Source of the DNA: Natrinema hispanicum
GTDB lineage: Archaea; Halobacteriota; Halobacteria; Halobacteriales; Natrialbaceae
Direction: 5' to 3'
Length of the DNA: 64,000 bases
NCBI RefSeq assembly: GCF_900111485.1
Contig: NZ_FOIC01000005.1
Span: 177,683-241,682, forward strand
This document shows, in pieces, positions 9,284 through 18,982 of the stretch. Numbering within the stretch: position 1 is the first letter of the stretch; each line of letters starts with the position of its first letter. A program made the translations under genes and the position numbers. A model generated the notes under the pieces. It did not search any database. It saw only the letters and a list, made by a program, of their open reading frames with translations, and was not told the DNA's origin.

Positions 9284-9401
9284 CGGTCTCGAGTCGGGGT
9301 TGCGACGGCAAAAGTCACCCGGACGGCGGCGTCTCGTGATCGGTCACGACGGGGGTCGGCGCAGTCGCCGGGATTACGGCGGCTCCGTTCCAACACCACA
9401 G

Positions 9402-9611
9402 ATGGACGATTCGGCCCTCCGAATCGAGTACGAAACTCACGACGGCGTCTGGGGGCTGATCGGACGGCTCGTCTACACACTCGAGAAACGCCGCATTAGC
9501 GTCGCCTCTCAGCGACGCGCTCTTCCCCGGTCCCCTCGCTTACAACTTCATAGAGCAGTGCACGGTTTCCGTCCGCCGTCGGCCGCAGGATTCGCCCGAG
9601 CCGCTGGGTGA
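9402..9611 (+). CDS. doubtful ORF between xpb and bax1, possibly a gene remnant
   Basis: A 69-codon + strand frame begins ATG at 9402. Its first 33 codons (DDSALRIEYETHDGVWGL, then LIGRLVYTLEKRR) have GC-rich third positions and acidic haloarchaeal composition. The rest overlaps the xpb 3' end in antisense and turns into Arg/Pro-rich shadow sequence. This looks like the 5' end of a gene that lost its 3' part, or chance. No family is recognised. Confidence 0.22.
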   Translation: MDDSALRIEYETHDGVWGLIGRLVYTLEKRRISVASQRRALPRSPRLQLHRAVHGFRPPSAAGFARAAG

Positions 9612-10932
9612 ATTCCCGTTCGCTGCCGCTGCCCGAGAGGACGACCGCGACGTTCGCGTCGGGCACGTCGACGCCTTCATCGAGGACGTTCGAGGTCGCG
9701 ATCCGGGTATACGTCCCCTCGCGGAAGCGCTCCAAGATCTCCCGGCGTTCCGCCGCTCCAGTTTGGTGAGTGATCGTCGGGATCAGGAACCGCTCGCTGA
9801 CGTCGTACGCAAGATCGTTGTGTGCCGTAAAGACGATGATCCGCTCGTCGCGGTGGTCGGCAAGGATCTCGGTGAGGGCTTCGAGTTTGGCTTCACTCCC
9901 AAGCATGATCTCACGCGCACGCTGGCGCGCGAGTAGCGCTTTTCGGGCTTCGGGATCGTTCCCGGACCGTTTGACGAGTTCTTGATAATCCGAGCCGCTG
10001 CGCATGTCGATACCCGACTTCGCGAGGTAGCTCGTGAACACGTCCTGATTTCGCTCGTATGCTTCGCGCTCGTCGGTCGTCAGTGCCACCTCGAGGCGCT
10101 TGATGTCGTAGTCGGCGAGGTGGTCGCCGGCGAGTTCGTCGACGTCGATGCGGTGGACGAGCGGGCCGACGAGGTCCTCGATTACCTCGTGTGCGCCGTC
10201 GGGGCGCTCGAACGTCGCGGTTAGCCCCAGCCGTGCCGGTGCGGCCAGCAGGCGTGCGATCTCCCGATAGCCTTCGCCGCCGAGGTGATGGACTTCGTCG
10301 AAGATCACACAGCCAAAGCGGTCGCCCACGGAACCGGCCTTGAGATACGCCGAGTCGTACGTCGAAACGGTGATCGGCTCGAGGCGCTGTTCGCCGCCGC
10401 CGAAACGGCCGATCTGTCCTCCAAATTCGCGCTCGAGTTCGCGCTGCCACTGCTCGAGGAGGTCGATCGTCGGCACGACGACCAGCGTCGGTGTCGAGAG
10501 CCGTTCGATCGCTTTCAGCGCGATGACGGTCTTGCCGCTGCCGGTCGGCAGTTCGAGGACGCCGGCGGGGGCTCGCTCGATGGATTCGAGAGCCGGCCCG
10601 TCGGCCCAGCGGTCAGTTGCGAGCCACGTCTCGAGTGCCGTCTGCTGATAGTCGCGGAGTTCGTACGCCGACGCGAGAGGTGCCACCGACTCGAGCTCGA
10701 GGACGTGATCGTCGATCGCGGCAGTCGATCTGTCCACCGCAGCACGCAGGGCGGCATACTGACCGGCGGGAAGCCGCCAGCTGTCAGTTCGCGGGTCCGC
10801 CTCGAGGTCGGGCAGGGTCGCCTGCAGCGACGACGGCGAGAGCGGCGACTGCTCGAGGCTGTCCAGTCGGATCGTGCCGTCCTCATAGTAGAGGTCGATC
10901 GCCGAGACATCGTCCGCCGAAGCCCGTGTCAC
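9496..10932 (-). CDS. xpb: XPB-family DNA helicase (SF2)
   Basis: The product is a 478-aa superfamily 2 helicase. In order it has an N-terminal damage-recognition-like region, helicase domain 1 with the Q-type motif ELRDYQQTAL, Walker A PTGSGKT (residues 129-135) and DEVHH (212-216), and helicase domain 2 ending in QRLGRILRP (motif VI). A TFERPDG segment is consistent with the XPB RED-type region. It should unwind or translocate on DNA together with Bax1 encoded downstream. The long upstream open frame is a shadow of grpE. I use GTG at 10932; ATG at 10959 is also possible. Confidence 0.92.
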   Translation of the reverse strand: MTRASADDVSAIDLYYEDGTIRLDSLEQSPLSPSSLQATLPDLEADPRTDSWRLPAGQYAALRAAVDRSTAAIDDHVLELESVAPLASAYELRDYQQTALETWLATDRWADGPALESIERAPAGVLELPTGSGKTVIALKAIERLSTPTLVVVPTIDLLEQWQRELEREFGGQIGRFGGGEQRLEPITVSTYDSAYLKAGSVGDRFGCVIFDEVHHLGGEGYREIARLLAAPARLGLTATFERPDGAHEVIEDLVGPLVHRIDVDELAGDHLADYDIKRLEVALTTDEREAYERNQDVFTSYLAKSGIDMRSGSDYQELVKRSGNDPEARKALLARQRAREIMLGSEAKLEALTEILADHRDERIIVFTAHNDLAYDVSERFLIPTITHQTGAAERREILERFREGTYTRIATSNVLDEGVDVPDANVAVVLSGSGSEREFTQRLGRILRPTADGNRALLYEVVSEGTGEERVAERRR

Positions 10933-11055
10933 GGCCCATAGTCGGGACAGCACGCACATATACGGTCGGGTGTTCGGTGGAACGCCGTGCCGTCCCGCGG
11001 GCACAACGGTGTGTTCCATCGGAACCGGTCTCAAACCGATGCTGTCGGGTGAACC

Positions 11056-11078
11056 GCCTCGGGGCTTGACCCCGAGGC
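11056..11078. repeat. perfect 9-bp hairpin between xpb and grpE
   Basis: GCCTCGGGG and CCCCGAGGC are separated by the loop CTTGA, forming a strong stem with no trailing T-run. It lies inside a 289-base intergenic region between two divergent genes, so it does not terminate either. Structure and wording resemble the end hairpins of IS200/IS605-type elements in haloarchaea, and it may be a relic of one. No transposase remnant is seen. Confidence 0.5.
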
Positions 11079-11190
11079 ACTCGGCCTGCTCCGCCTGTAG
11101 AACTCGCCTGCGGCCAGTATTATCCCGACTCGTACTAATAGAATAACGGCGTTTAGGCCTGGATGGAATGGGGTAATCGGGTACCTCAAC

Positions 11191-11200
11191 CCTTTTATTA
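11191..11200 (+). promoter_or_regulatory. TATA-like promoter element of grpE
   Basis: CCTTTTATTA lies 22-31 bases before the grpE ATG, the normal place for a leaderless haloarchaeal promoter. Confidence 0.55.
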
Positions 11201-11221
11201 CCGCTGTTCGTTGACTGCCAT

Positions 11222-12202
11222 ATGAGCGAAGACGAGGGCACGAACGCGTCAGCCCAGGGTGTCCCGTCCGAGGAGCAATCCGACGACGGCGAGATGGCCG
11301 ACGCCGATCCCGAGACGGCACCGACCGGGGAGTCGGAATCGGCAGCCGAATCGGTCGATACAGAAACGACGGCAGTGGCAGACACGCCCGACGAAGACAC
11401 AGCTAGCGCTCCCGAAACGAGCGAGGACATCCAGCACGTCCTCGATCGGCTCACCGAAGTCGACGACGAACTCGCCGAGACGGTCGCCTCGCTCGCCGAC
11501 GAGGCCCGCGACCTCAACGGGACCGTAAGCCACCAGCGCGAGGAACTCGAGGACCTCACGGAACGCATCGAGTCCCAGGCCGAGACGATCGATCAACTGC
11601 AGGCCGAACTCGAGGACGCCGAAGCGACGATCGACGAGTACGAAGCCGAGATCGAGGATCTGGAAAGTCGACTCAAACGCAAGCAGGCGGACTTTCAAAA
11701 CTACAAGAAACGGGCCAAAAAGCGCCAACAGCAGATCAAGGATCGCGCCGCCGAGGACCTCGTCGAGCGACTCATCGGCGTCCGAGACAACTTAAAGCGT
11801 GCACTCGAGGAGGAAAGCGGCGACGCCGACAGCCTCCAGCAGGGCGTCGAGATGACGCTACGGGAGTTCGACCGCATCCTCGAAGACGAGAACGTCTCCG
11901 AGATCGATCCCGACCCCGGCACCGAGACTGACCCACAACGCCACGAGGTCATGATGAAGATCGACAGCGCCCATCCTGAAGGCACCATCGCCGACGTCTA
12001 CACCCCCGGCTACGAGATGGGCGAGAAGGTTATCCAGAACGCCCAGGTGACCGTCTCGAACGGCGAACTCGAGGGCGACGCAGACTGTGACAACGGCGAC
12101 GCTGGCACTGACACGCCCAGCGGTGACACCGACACAGTCACGGACGAAGACGACGCGCTCGAACTCGGCGGCGACGTTGCCGACGACGGGGCTGACTCCT
12201 AA
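11222..12202 (+). CDS. grpE: nucleotide exchange factor GrpE
   Basis: This 326-aa GrpE is the co-chaperone that releases ADP from DnaK. Residues about 1-75 form an acidic low-complexity leader rich in Glu, Asp, Ser and Thr. A long coiled coil follows (about 80-170; heptads around ELEDLTERIESQAETID and LESRLKRKQADFQNYKKR). The GrpE core is at about 150-275, with the conserved FQNYKKR and NAQVTVS ending. A second acidic tail closes the protein. It is longer than bacterial GrpE because of the two acidic extensions, as is usual in haloarchaea. It is followed by dnaK and dnaJ. Confidence 0.95.
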   Translation: MSEDEGTNASAQGVPSEEQSDDGEMADADPETAPTGESESAAESVDTETTAVADTPDEDTASAPETSEDIQHVLDRLTEVDDELAETVASLADEARDLNGTVSHQREELEDLTERIESQAETIDQLQAELEDAEATIDEYEAEIEDLESRLKRKQADFQNYKKRAKKRQQQIKDRAAEDLVERLIGVRDNLKRALEEESGDADSLQQGVEMTLREFDRILEDENVSEIDPDPGTETDPQRHEVMMKIDSAHPEGTIADVYTPGYEMGEKVIQNAQVTVSNGELEGDADCDNGDAGTDTPSGDTDTVTDEDDALELGGDVADDGADS

Positions 12203-12347
12203 GCGATCCGCCTGCCACCCCGGGAGCCGATCGCTCGAGTCCTTGTTCGGTCGTGGTGGCCGTTTTTACTGCAACCAAACTACTGGAATCCGACGTGTGA
12301 GTGGCTACAGCGACGTTTTATTCGCAGACCGCTCGTCTCTAGTAACC

Positions 12348-12354
12348 TTTAAAA
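12348..12354 (+). promoter_or_regulatory. TATA-like promoter element of dnaK
   Basis: TTTAAAA, followed by CAAAG, lies 27-33 bases upstream of the dnaK ATG. This separates dnaK transcription from grpE, 178 bases upstream. Confidence 0.6.
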
Positions 12355-12380
12355 CAAAGTGCGCACAATAGCCGTCCAGA

Positions 12381-14315
12381 ATGGCGAGCAACAAGATTCT
12401 CGGAATCGACCTTGGGACGACGAACAGCGCGTTCGCGGTAATGGAAGGTGGCGATCCGGAGATCATCGTCAACGCGGAGGGCGAACGGACGACGCCCTCG
12501 GTCGTCGCATTTACCGACGACGACGAACGGCTCGTCGGCAAACCGGCGAAGAATCAGGCGATCCAGAACCCCGAAAAGACGATCGCCTCGATCAAGCGCC
12601 ACATCGGCGAGGATGACTATACCGTCGAGATCGAGGGCGAAGAATATACGCCCGAAGAGATCTCGGCGAAGATCCTCCAGAAGATCAAACGCGACGCCGA
12701 GGACTATCTGGGCGACGAGGTCGAGAAAGCCGTCATCACGGTCCCCGCATATTTCTCGGACCGACAGCGTCAGGCGACCAAAGACGCCGGCGAGATCGCC
12801 GGCTTCGAGGTCGAGCGCATCATCAACGAACCGACGGCTGCGTCGATGGCCTACGGCCTCGACGACGACTCCGACCAGACCGTGCTCGTTTACGACCTCG
12901 GTGGTGGCACGTTCGACGTCTCCATTCTCGATCTCGGCGGCGGCGTCTACGAGGTCGTCGCGACCAACGGTGACAACGACCTCGGTGGCGACGACTGGGA
13001 CGAGGCCATCATCGACTGGCTCGCCGACAACTTCGAGGAGGAACACGGCATCGACCTCCGCGAGGACCGGCAGGCCCTCCAGCGACTCAAAGACGCCGCC
13101 GAGGAAGCCAAGATCGAGCTCTCCTCGCGCAAAGAGACCGAGATCAACCTGCCCTTTATTACGGCGACCGACGACGGCCCGATCCACTTGGAAGAGTCGA
13201 TGACGCGGGCCAAGTTCGAGTCGCTGACCCAGGACCTTATCGACCGCACGGTCGAACCGACCGAGCAGGCACTCGAGGACGCTGGCTACAGTAAAGACGA
13301 CATCGACGAGGTCCTGCTGGTCGGTGGCTCGACCCGGATGCCACAGGTCTCCGACAAGGTCGAGGAACTCATCGGCGAGGAGCCCCAGAAGAACGTCAAC
13401 CCCGACGAGGCCGTCGCACTGGGTGCGGCGATTCAGGGTGGCGTCCTCGGCGGCGAGGTCGACGACATCGTCCTGCTCGACGTCACGCCGCTCTCGCTGG
13501 GTATCGAGGTCAAAGGTGGCCTCTTCGAGCGGCTCATCGAGAAGAACACGACGATCCCAACCGAGGAGTCGAAGATCTTCACCACTGCGGCGGACAACCA
13601 GACCACGGTGCAGGTCCGTGTCTTCCAGGGTGAGCGCGAACTGGCCGCCGAAAACGAACTGCTCGGCGAGTTCCACCTGACCGGCATCCCGCCGGCCCCC
13701 GCGGGAACCCCACAGATCGAAGTTTCCTTCTCGATCGACGAGAACGGCATCGTCAACGTCTCCGCCGAGGACAAAGGCAGCGGCACGACCGAGGAGATCA
13801 CCATCGAGGGCGGCGCCGGCCTCTCCGACGAACAGATCGAGCAGATGCAAGAGGAGGCCGAGAAACACGCCGAAGAAGACCAGCAGAAGCGCCAGCGCAT
13901 CGAGGCCCGCAACACCGCTGAGGCCACGATCCAGCGTGCCGAGACGCTCCTCGAGGAGAACGACGAGCAGGTCGACGACGACCTCCGTGCCGATATCGAG
14001 GCCGCGATCGAGGACTTAGAGGAGACGATCGACGACGACGATGCCGACGCCGAGGCCATCGAGTCGGCGACCGAAGAGCTGAGCACGCAGCTTCAGGAGA
14101 TCGGCAAGCAGATCTACCAGGAAGCCGGCGCTGCGGGTGCTGGCGGCGCTGCGGGCGGCGCAGCAGGCGCTGGCGGTGCAGGCATGGGCGGCATGGGCGG
14201 TGGCCCGAACCCCGGCCCCGACGCCGGCGCGAGCGCTGCCGGTGACGAAGACGAGGAGTTCGTCGACGCCGACTTCGAGGACGTCAGCTTCGACGAGGAC
14301 GAAGACGACGAGTAA
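12381..14315 (+). CDS. dnaK: molecular chaperone DnaK (Hsp70)
   Basis: The Hsp70 chaperone has 644 aa. The nucleotide-binding domain (about 1-370) shows the [12 protein letters not shown] phosphate loop, [12 protein letters not shown] and [12 protein letters not shown]. The linker [13 protein letters not shown] leads into the substrate-binding beta domain with [17 protein letters not shown], then a helical lid. The tail is Gly/Ala-rich and then strongly acidic with [18 protein letters not shown]. It binds unfolded proteins in an ATP-dependent cycle driven by DnaJ and reset by GrpE, both encoded beside it. Length and motifs are complete. Confidence 0.98.
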   Translation: MASNKILGIDLGTTNSAFAVMEGGDPEIIVNAEGERTTPSVVAFTDDDERLVGKPAKNQAIQNPEKTIASIKRHIGEDDYTVEIEGEEYTPEEISAKILQKIKRDAEDYLGDEVEKAVITVPAYFSDRQRQATKDAGEIAGFEVERIINEPTAASMAYGLDDDSDQTVLVYDLGGGTFDVSILDLGGGVYEVVATNGDNDLGGDDWDEAIIDWLADNFEEEHGIDLREDRQALQRLKDAAEEAKIELSSRKETEINLPFITATDDGPIHLEESMTRAKFESLTQDLIDRTVEPTEQALEDAGYSKDDIDEVLLVGGSTRMPQVSDKVEELIGEEPQKNVNPDEAVALGAAIQGGVLGGEVDDIVLLDVTPLSLGIEVKGGLFERLIEKNTTIPTEESKIFTTAADNQTTVQVRVFQGERELAAENELLGEFHLTGIPPAPAGTPQIEVSFSIDENGIVNVSAEDKGSGTTEEITIEGGAGLSDEQIEQMQEEAEKHAEEDQQKRQRIEARNTAEATIQRAETLLEENDEQVDDDLRADIEAAIEDLEETIDDDDADAEAIESATEELSTQLQEIGKQIYQEAGAAGAGGAAGGAAGAGGAGMGGMGGGPNPGPDAGASAAGDEDEEFVDADFEDVSFDEDEDDE

Positions 14316-14507
14316 GACGGACGCCTGTCGGTCAGTTCGTGGCGCGACTGCGAGTTGTCCTGCGTCGCGCCGGGAACTCGCGACAGCAGACCGGATACCG
14401 CCCACTGGCTCGCCGGCGGGTCCGTGAGCCGCTAGTTCCTGTTTTAGACGGGTGCTCGCGGGAACGTTCGTTTCAAGTGTCTCAACCGAGTATCGGTGGA
14501 ACAACGA

Positions 14508-15683
14508 ATGAGCGAGGACTTCTACGACGTTCTCGGCGTGAGCCCCGACGCGTCTGCCGAGGAGATCAAACAGGCGTATCGGGAGAAAGCCACCGAGTAC
14601 CATCCCGACGTCAGCGACGATCCTGACGCCGAGGAGAAGTTCAAGAAGATCCAGAAGGCAAAGCAAGTCCTGACCGACGAGGAAAAGCGCCAGGCCTACG
14701 ACCAGATGGGCCACGACCGCTACGAGCAGGCCGAGAAACACGGCTTCGACGCCAGCGACGCCGGTGGTGCCGGCGGCATGGGCGGTGGCCCGTTCGGCGG
14801 CATGGGTGGCGGTATGGGCGGCGGTGGCATGGGTGGCGGCGGCCTCGGCGACCTCTTCGAGCAGGTCTTCGGCGGTGGTGGTGGCCGCGGCCGCCGTCGC
14901 CCCCGCAAGGGACGCGATCTGCGCACCGAGCTCGAGATCACCTTAGAGGAGGCTTACAACGGGGCCGAAAAGCAGTTCACCATCGAACGGCCCGAAGAGT
15001 GTGAGGTCTGTGATGGAGCAGGCCATCCGCCGGAGGCCGACGCTGAGACCTGTCAGGAGTGTCAGGGTCGCGGCCAGGTGACGCAGGTCCAGCAGACGCC
15101 GCTCGGGCGCGTCCAGCAGACGACGACCTGTCCCCGGTGTGAAGGCGAGGGGACGCTCTACTCCGAGACCTGCGATGAGTGTCGCGGGGAAGGCTACGTC
15201 CGTAGCGAGGCGACCCTGACTGTCGAGGTCCCGGCGGGCATCCAGAGCGGCCAGACGCTCCGGATGGAGGGCGAAGGCGCGCCGAGTCCCGAAGGGGGCC
15301 GCCACGGTGACTTGCTGATCGACGTTTCCATCCGCGAGCACGAACAGTTCGAACGCGAAGGCGACGACCTCCGGTATCGGCTGCCGATCTCGTTCCCGCA
15401 GGCGACCTTCGGTGATACCGTCTCCGTGCCGACGCTCGACGGTGCGGTCGAGTTCGAAATCCCAGAGGGCACCCAGAGCGGCGAGACCTTCCGCCTCGAG
15501 GGGAAGGGCATGCCCCGTCTGCGCGGTCGCGGGCAGGGTGACCTCTACGTGCAGGTGCAGGTCGTCACCCCCGAGAGCCTGAACGAGGATCAACGCGAGG
15601 CGCTCGAGGAATTCGCCGAGGCAGGTGGCGACGAGATCGAGGTCAAAGAGGGCTTCTTCGAGAAGATCAAGCGGGCGTTCTAG
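14508..15683 (+). CDS. dnaJ: molecular chaperone DnaJ (Hsp40)
   Basis: This 391-aa type I DnaJ has an N-terminal J domain with YHPDVS (the HPD tripeptide that stimulates DnaK), a Gly/Met-rich linker, and a zinc-binding domain with four CxxCxGxG repeats (CEVCDGAG, CQECQGRG, CPRCEGEG, CDECRGEG). Two beta-barrel substrate-binding domains complete it. The frame allows a GTG four codons upstream (14496), but the ATG at 14508 begins the conserved SEDFYDVLGV. It is last in the grpE-dnaK-dnaJ cluster, 192 bases after dnaK. Confidence 0.97.
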   Translation: MSEDFYDVLGVSPDASAEEIKQAYREKATEYHPDVSDDPDAEEKFKKIQKAKQVLTDEEKRQAYDQMGHDRYEQAEKHGFDASDAGGAGGMGGGPFGGMGGGMGGGGMGGGGLGDLFEQVFGGGGGRGRRRPRKGRDLRTELEITLEEAYNGAEKQFTIERPEECEVCDGAGHPPEADAETCQECQGRGQVTQVQQTPLGRVQQTTTCPRCEGEGTLYSETCDECRGEGYVRSEATLTVEVPAGIQSGQTLRMEGEGAPSPEGGRHGDLLIDVSIREHEQFEREGDDLRYRLPISFPQATFGDTVSVPTLDGAVEFEIPEGTQSGETFRLEGKGMPRLRGRGQGDLYVQVQVVTPESLNEDQREALEEFAEAGGDEIEVKEGFFEKIKRAF

Positions 15684-15831
15684 AGGGTCTACAATCGCGT
15701 TTTCGCACCGTCGCTTAACGTGGTAACTCACCGCACCTGATTGGTGGCCTTATATGCTGGTCGTCAGTATATATGACAGCAATGGGGACCAGTGAGCGAC
15801 GAGACGAGACCGTGACTCGAAGGATGGATGC

Positions 15832-16665
15832 ATGGTCTCGATAGTCGACCTGTTCGTGCAGGTAGCCGGCGAAAACCCGGTGATACAGGGACTCATCGGC
15901 GGGATCGTTATCGCGACGTTGAACTTGGTCGGCGCATTGCTGGTCCTCGTCTGGCGAGACCCCTCGAGGCGCGCGCTCGATGGGGCGCTTGGGTTCGCAG
16001 CCGGCGTCATGCTCGCTGCGGCCTTTACGAGCCTCATTATCCCGGGGATCGAACAGTACGCCGGTGGGGACCCGGTCCCGACGCTCGTGGGCGTCGCACT
16101 CGGCGCGGCCTTTCTCGATCGTGCCGACGGGCTCGTCCCCCACGCTCACTTTCTCCTGACTGGCCGTACACGGACTGACGAAGCTGATCCGAGTACGTCG
16201 CTGCCGCTCGAGAACGAACGGCTGGTCCCCGTCGTGCTGTTCATCTTGGCGATCACGCTCCACAACATGCCCGAGGGGTTGGCCGTGGGGGTCGCCTTCG
16301 GCTCCGGTGATGTCGAGAACGGGATCGCGCTCATGCTCGCGATCGGCATCCAGAACATTCCCGAGGGGCTGGCCGTCTCGGTGGCCGCGATCAATGCCGG
16401 GCTGGATCGGCGCTTCTACGCAGCGTTCGCCGGAATCCGGTCCGGTGTCGTCGAGATTCCGCTTGCGGTGCTTGGCGCACTGGCGGTGAGCGTCGTCACG
16501 CCGCTGCTCCCTTACGCGATGGGCTTCGCTGCCGGTGCAATGTTGTTCGTGATCTCCGACGAGATCATCCCCGAAACCCACACCCGCGGGTACGAGCGGA
16601 TCGCCACGCTCGGAGTCATGGCCGGCGTGATCGTGATGCTGTATCTCGATATTACACTGGGATGA
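15832..16665 (+). CDS. ZIP family divalent metal transporter
   Basis: This 277-aa membrane protein has about eight hydrophobic helices. The metal-binding helices carry HNMPEGLAVG (helix IV) and the related QNIPEGLAVSVA (helix V), the signature of ZIP zinc/iron transporters. A short cytoplasmic loop between helices III and IV holds a small His cluster (VPHAHFLL). It probably imports zinc or another divalent ion. The specificity cannot be assigned. A TTATATG promoter-like element lies about 80 bases upstream. Confidence 0.92.
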   Translation: MVSIVDLFVQVAGENPVIQGLIGGIVIATLNLVGALLVLVWRDPSRRALDGALGFAAGVMLAAAFTSLIIPGIEQYAGGDPVPTLVGVALGAAFLDRADGLVPHAHFLLTGRTRTDEADPSTSLPLENERLVPVVLFILAITLHNMPEGLAVGVAFGSGDVENGIALMLAIGIQNIPEGLAVSVAAINAGLDRRFYAAFAGIRSGVVEIPLAVLGALAVSVVTPLLPYAMGFAAGAMLFVISDEIIPETHTRGYERIATLGVMAGVIVMLYLDITLG

Positions 16666-16754
16666 CTCCCTCTCCCGTCGTATGACGGCGTTCGACGTCA
16701 TCATCCGGGAGCCGAGTCGGCGTGCTTTTTTCGCCGCGCTCCCCAGACATTCGT

Positions 16755-17498
16755 ATGAACGCCGCGACGGTCGACGATCTGCTTACCCGGGAGCTGCGTG
16801 ACGAACAGACCGGGCTCGTCGACGTGACGGGCCGGGAGTACGACTACCACTGGCTGTGTACCACCGCCTGGAAATCCGGGAACTTCCTGCGCCATGCGGG
16901 CGTCCGCAAGGGCGTCACCGTCGGCGTCGTCGGCGACGGCCCGCTGGCCCTGCTTGCTTTCTTGGGGACGACGCTGCTCGAGGGGCAGACTCGCTTTGAC
17001 CCGCCAACCGACCTCGCGGACGACGACGCGTTCCGGGCGCTCGTCGCGCCCGTCGACGAACTCGCGGAGTATGACCTGCCACAGGGCGCACAGCGAGTCG
17101 GCTACGGCGACAAACCCGACTCGCCGGACGTCCACCACTTCGACGCTGGCGTCTGGACCGAGAACCCGTCGTTCCCGCCGCTGTCGATCGATCCCGACAC
17201 CACGATCCTGACCGACGGCGAGCAAACGGTGACCCACGAGGGGGTGCTGGACGCCGCCCGCGGGGTCGTCGACGACGTCGGCCTCGAGGCTGGCGACCGA
17301 GTCGTCGTCCGCGCGCCGCTGTCGGATCCCCGAACCGTCGCGGCCGGCGTGATTGCGCCGCTGCTGGCCAGGGGCGTGATCGTGCTGCCCAACGGCGACG
17401 AGACGCCGACCGAACAGGGGACATACGCCGTCGCGAGCGAGTCGGCTGCGTCGGTGCCCGAATCGACTCGCATCGAGCTCGAGTCAGTCACACTGTAG
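16755..17498 (+). CDS. truncated acyl-CoA synthetase-like protein
   Basis: The 247-aa protein resembles the N-terminal part of AMP-forming acyl-CoA synthetases: a YDYHWLCTTAWKSGNFLRHAGV opening segment split over residues 23-46, a GVTVGVVGDGPLALLAFLGTTLLEG nucleotide-fold region, and a later HEGVLDAARGVVDDVGLEAGDRVVV stretch. It ends before the ATP-binding and catalytic motifs of the family. Haloarchaeal relatives are annotated as acetyl-CoA synthetase, but this size argues for a different role. The ATG at 16755 is preferred to an upstream in-frame start at 16722. I do not assign a reaction. Confidence 0.7.
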   Translation: MNAATVDDLLTRELRDEQTGLVDVTGREYDYHWLCTTAWKSGNFLRHAGVRKGVTVGVVGDGPLALLAFLGTTLLEGQTRFDPPTDLADDDAFRALVAPVDELAEYDLPQGAQRVGYGDKPDSPDVHHFDAGVWTENPSFPPLSIDPDTTILTDGEQTVTHEGVLDAARGVVDDVGLEAGDRVVVRAPLSDPRTVAAGVIAPLLARGVIVLPNGDETPTEQGTYAVASESAASVPESTRIELESVTL

Positions 17499-17569
17499 GG
17501 TGTCCGAACCGGGCTCGGCGCGTCGTGTTCGGCGCACAGACCGCACCGGGACCTGCGAGGTCGACCGAC

Positions 17570-18772
17570 TCAGGTTGCCGCTCCTCGGAGTCGGTTCGTG
17601 GCGAGCCCGACGGCGGCGAGGCCAGCGATTACACCGGCGGCGACGAAAACACCTCTAACGCCTGCAAACGGCACGAGAGCCCCGAACAGGACCGGCGAGA
17701 GGAACTGCCCGGTGTAGCCGAAGGAAGCGATGTACGAACTGAACTGGCCCTGCCGTGTCGCCGGTGCGAACGCTTCAACCCATGCGAACGTCGAGGGGAA
17801 GACCAGCCCGACGCCGAGTCCGAACAGGACCACCGGTATCACCGCGCCCGTGGGCGTTCCGACGGCGGTTGCGATCCCGAATCCGACGGTCCAGAGGACG
17901 AGCGCCGCCAGCACGAGCGCCGAGCGATCGACGTACCGCAGTAGGCGGTCGTACGTGATTGCCGAGAGGCCACCGGCAGCGCCGTTGGCTGCGAGATAGA
18001 GGCTGATCTGGAGGGAGTCTGTCACGTCGATACCGGCCAGAAACTGTGGATAGAACACGACGATCACGTACAGCAACGCGTTCGCACCGAAGTACAGCAG
18101 GTACACGAGCGGGAGCGCTGGCCGGTCGCGAAACACGGAAAGCACCGCCGCGATGTCGCTGTGCTCGTCTCCGTGTCCGCTCCCGTCGGCGGCCGCGTTG
18201 CTGGTGGCAGCCTGCTCCGTCTCGGGAACCGTGAGCGCGGCGACGACGCCCAGTGGGACCGCGACGAGATAGATGCCGAACGGCAGGTTCCACGCGATCG
18301 CACCGGCCGCGCCACCGACCAGCGGCCAAACTGCGGCACCGGCGCTGTTCGCGCTGCTTCGATATCCGAGTGCCCGCTCCATCGCCTGTCCCTCGTAGCA
18401 GTCGTAAATGAGGACCGTCACCGACGTATAGACTGCAGCGGTGCCGAGTCCGAGGACGATCCGAGAGGCCAATAGCGGGTACAACGAGTCGGCGAACAGC
18501 CCCGCGCCGCCGCCAAGGCCGTAGACGACGAGGCCGCCCACGAAGGGCCGACGGGCTCCGATCCGATCGACGAGCGATCCCATAAGCGGGCTCGCGAGGA
18601 CGATGACACCGCCGTGAGTCGTGATAACGAGTCCGGCTGCGAGCCCGGAGACGCCGAGTTCGCGCTGAATCCGGGGCACGACCGGGCCGAGAACGGCCCC
18701 CGCCATGACTGTCAACGTCGCTGCCGCCACCAGTACCCAGAGCGTTCGTCGAAGCCGTCTCGAGAGTGCCAC
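17570..18772 (-). CDS. MFS transporter
   Basis: This 400-aa protein has twelve predicted transmembrane helices in two six-helix halves. The loop between helices II and III carries the GSLVDRIGARRP motif A, and a hydrophilic acidic loop (NAAADGSGHGDEHSD) divides the halves. It belongs to the drug/sugar efflux-like part of the major facilitator superfamily; the substrate is unknown. The start is GTG at 18772. It is convergent with the acyl-CoA synthetase-like gene and divergent from the HAD hydrolase. Confidence 0.9.
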   Translation of the reverse strand: MALSRRLRRTLWVLVAAATLTVMAGAVLGPVVPRIQRELGVSGLAAGLVITTHGGVIVLASPLMGSLVDRIGARRPFVGGLVVYGLGGGAGLFADSLYPLLASRIVLGLGTAAVYTSVTVLIYDCYEGQAMERALGYRSSANSAGAAVWPLVGGAAGAIAWNLPFGIYLVAVPLGVVAALTVPETEQAATSNAAADGSGHGDEHSDIAAVLSVFRDRPALPLVYLLYFGANALLYVIVVFYPQFLAGIDVTDSLQISLYLAANGAAGGLSAITYDRLLRYVDRSALVLAALVLWTVGFGIATAVGTPTGAVIPVVLFGLGVGLVFPSTFAWVEAFAPATRQGQFSSYIASFGYTGQFLSPVLFGALVPFAGVRGVFVAAGVIAGLAAVGLATNRLRGAAT

Positions 18773-18982
18773 TGCGCTTTCTTCGGCAGACGAGTCACAA
18801 CAGGATTGCGGTCAGCCGGCGGTTCGAGACGCGCCACGAACGGTCGGCATATTCAGTAGTACGTTTGTGCTTTCCGAAGCAGGGTCGGAGCGCAGGGCCC
18901 ACTGGATGTGACGGACAGTCTTCACGCGAGTCGAGAGCATCAGATAGGGTTATAGCCTCGGAGTCGATACGACCCGGTAGCA

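Noticed and set aside
10960..11568. A 5' extension of the xpb frame to 11568
   Set aside because: This part is the antisense of grpE and a serine/arginine-rich leader unlike any helicase N-terminus.
12339..13868. A 509-codon minus-strand frame inside dnaK
   Set aside because: It mirrors dnaK codons; dnaK is complete with all motifs, and the antisense product has no recognisable feature.
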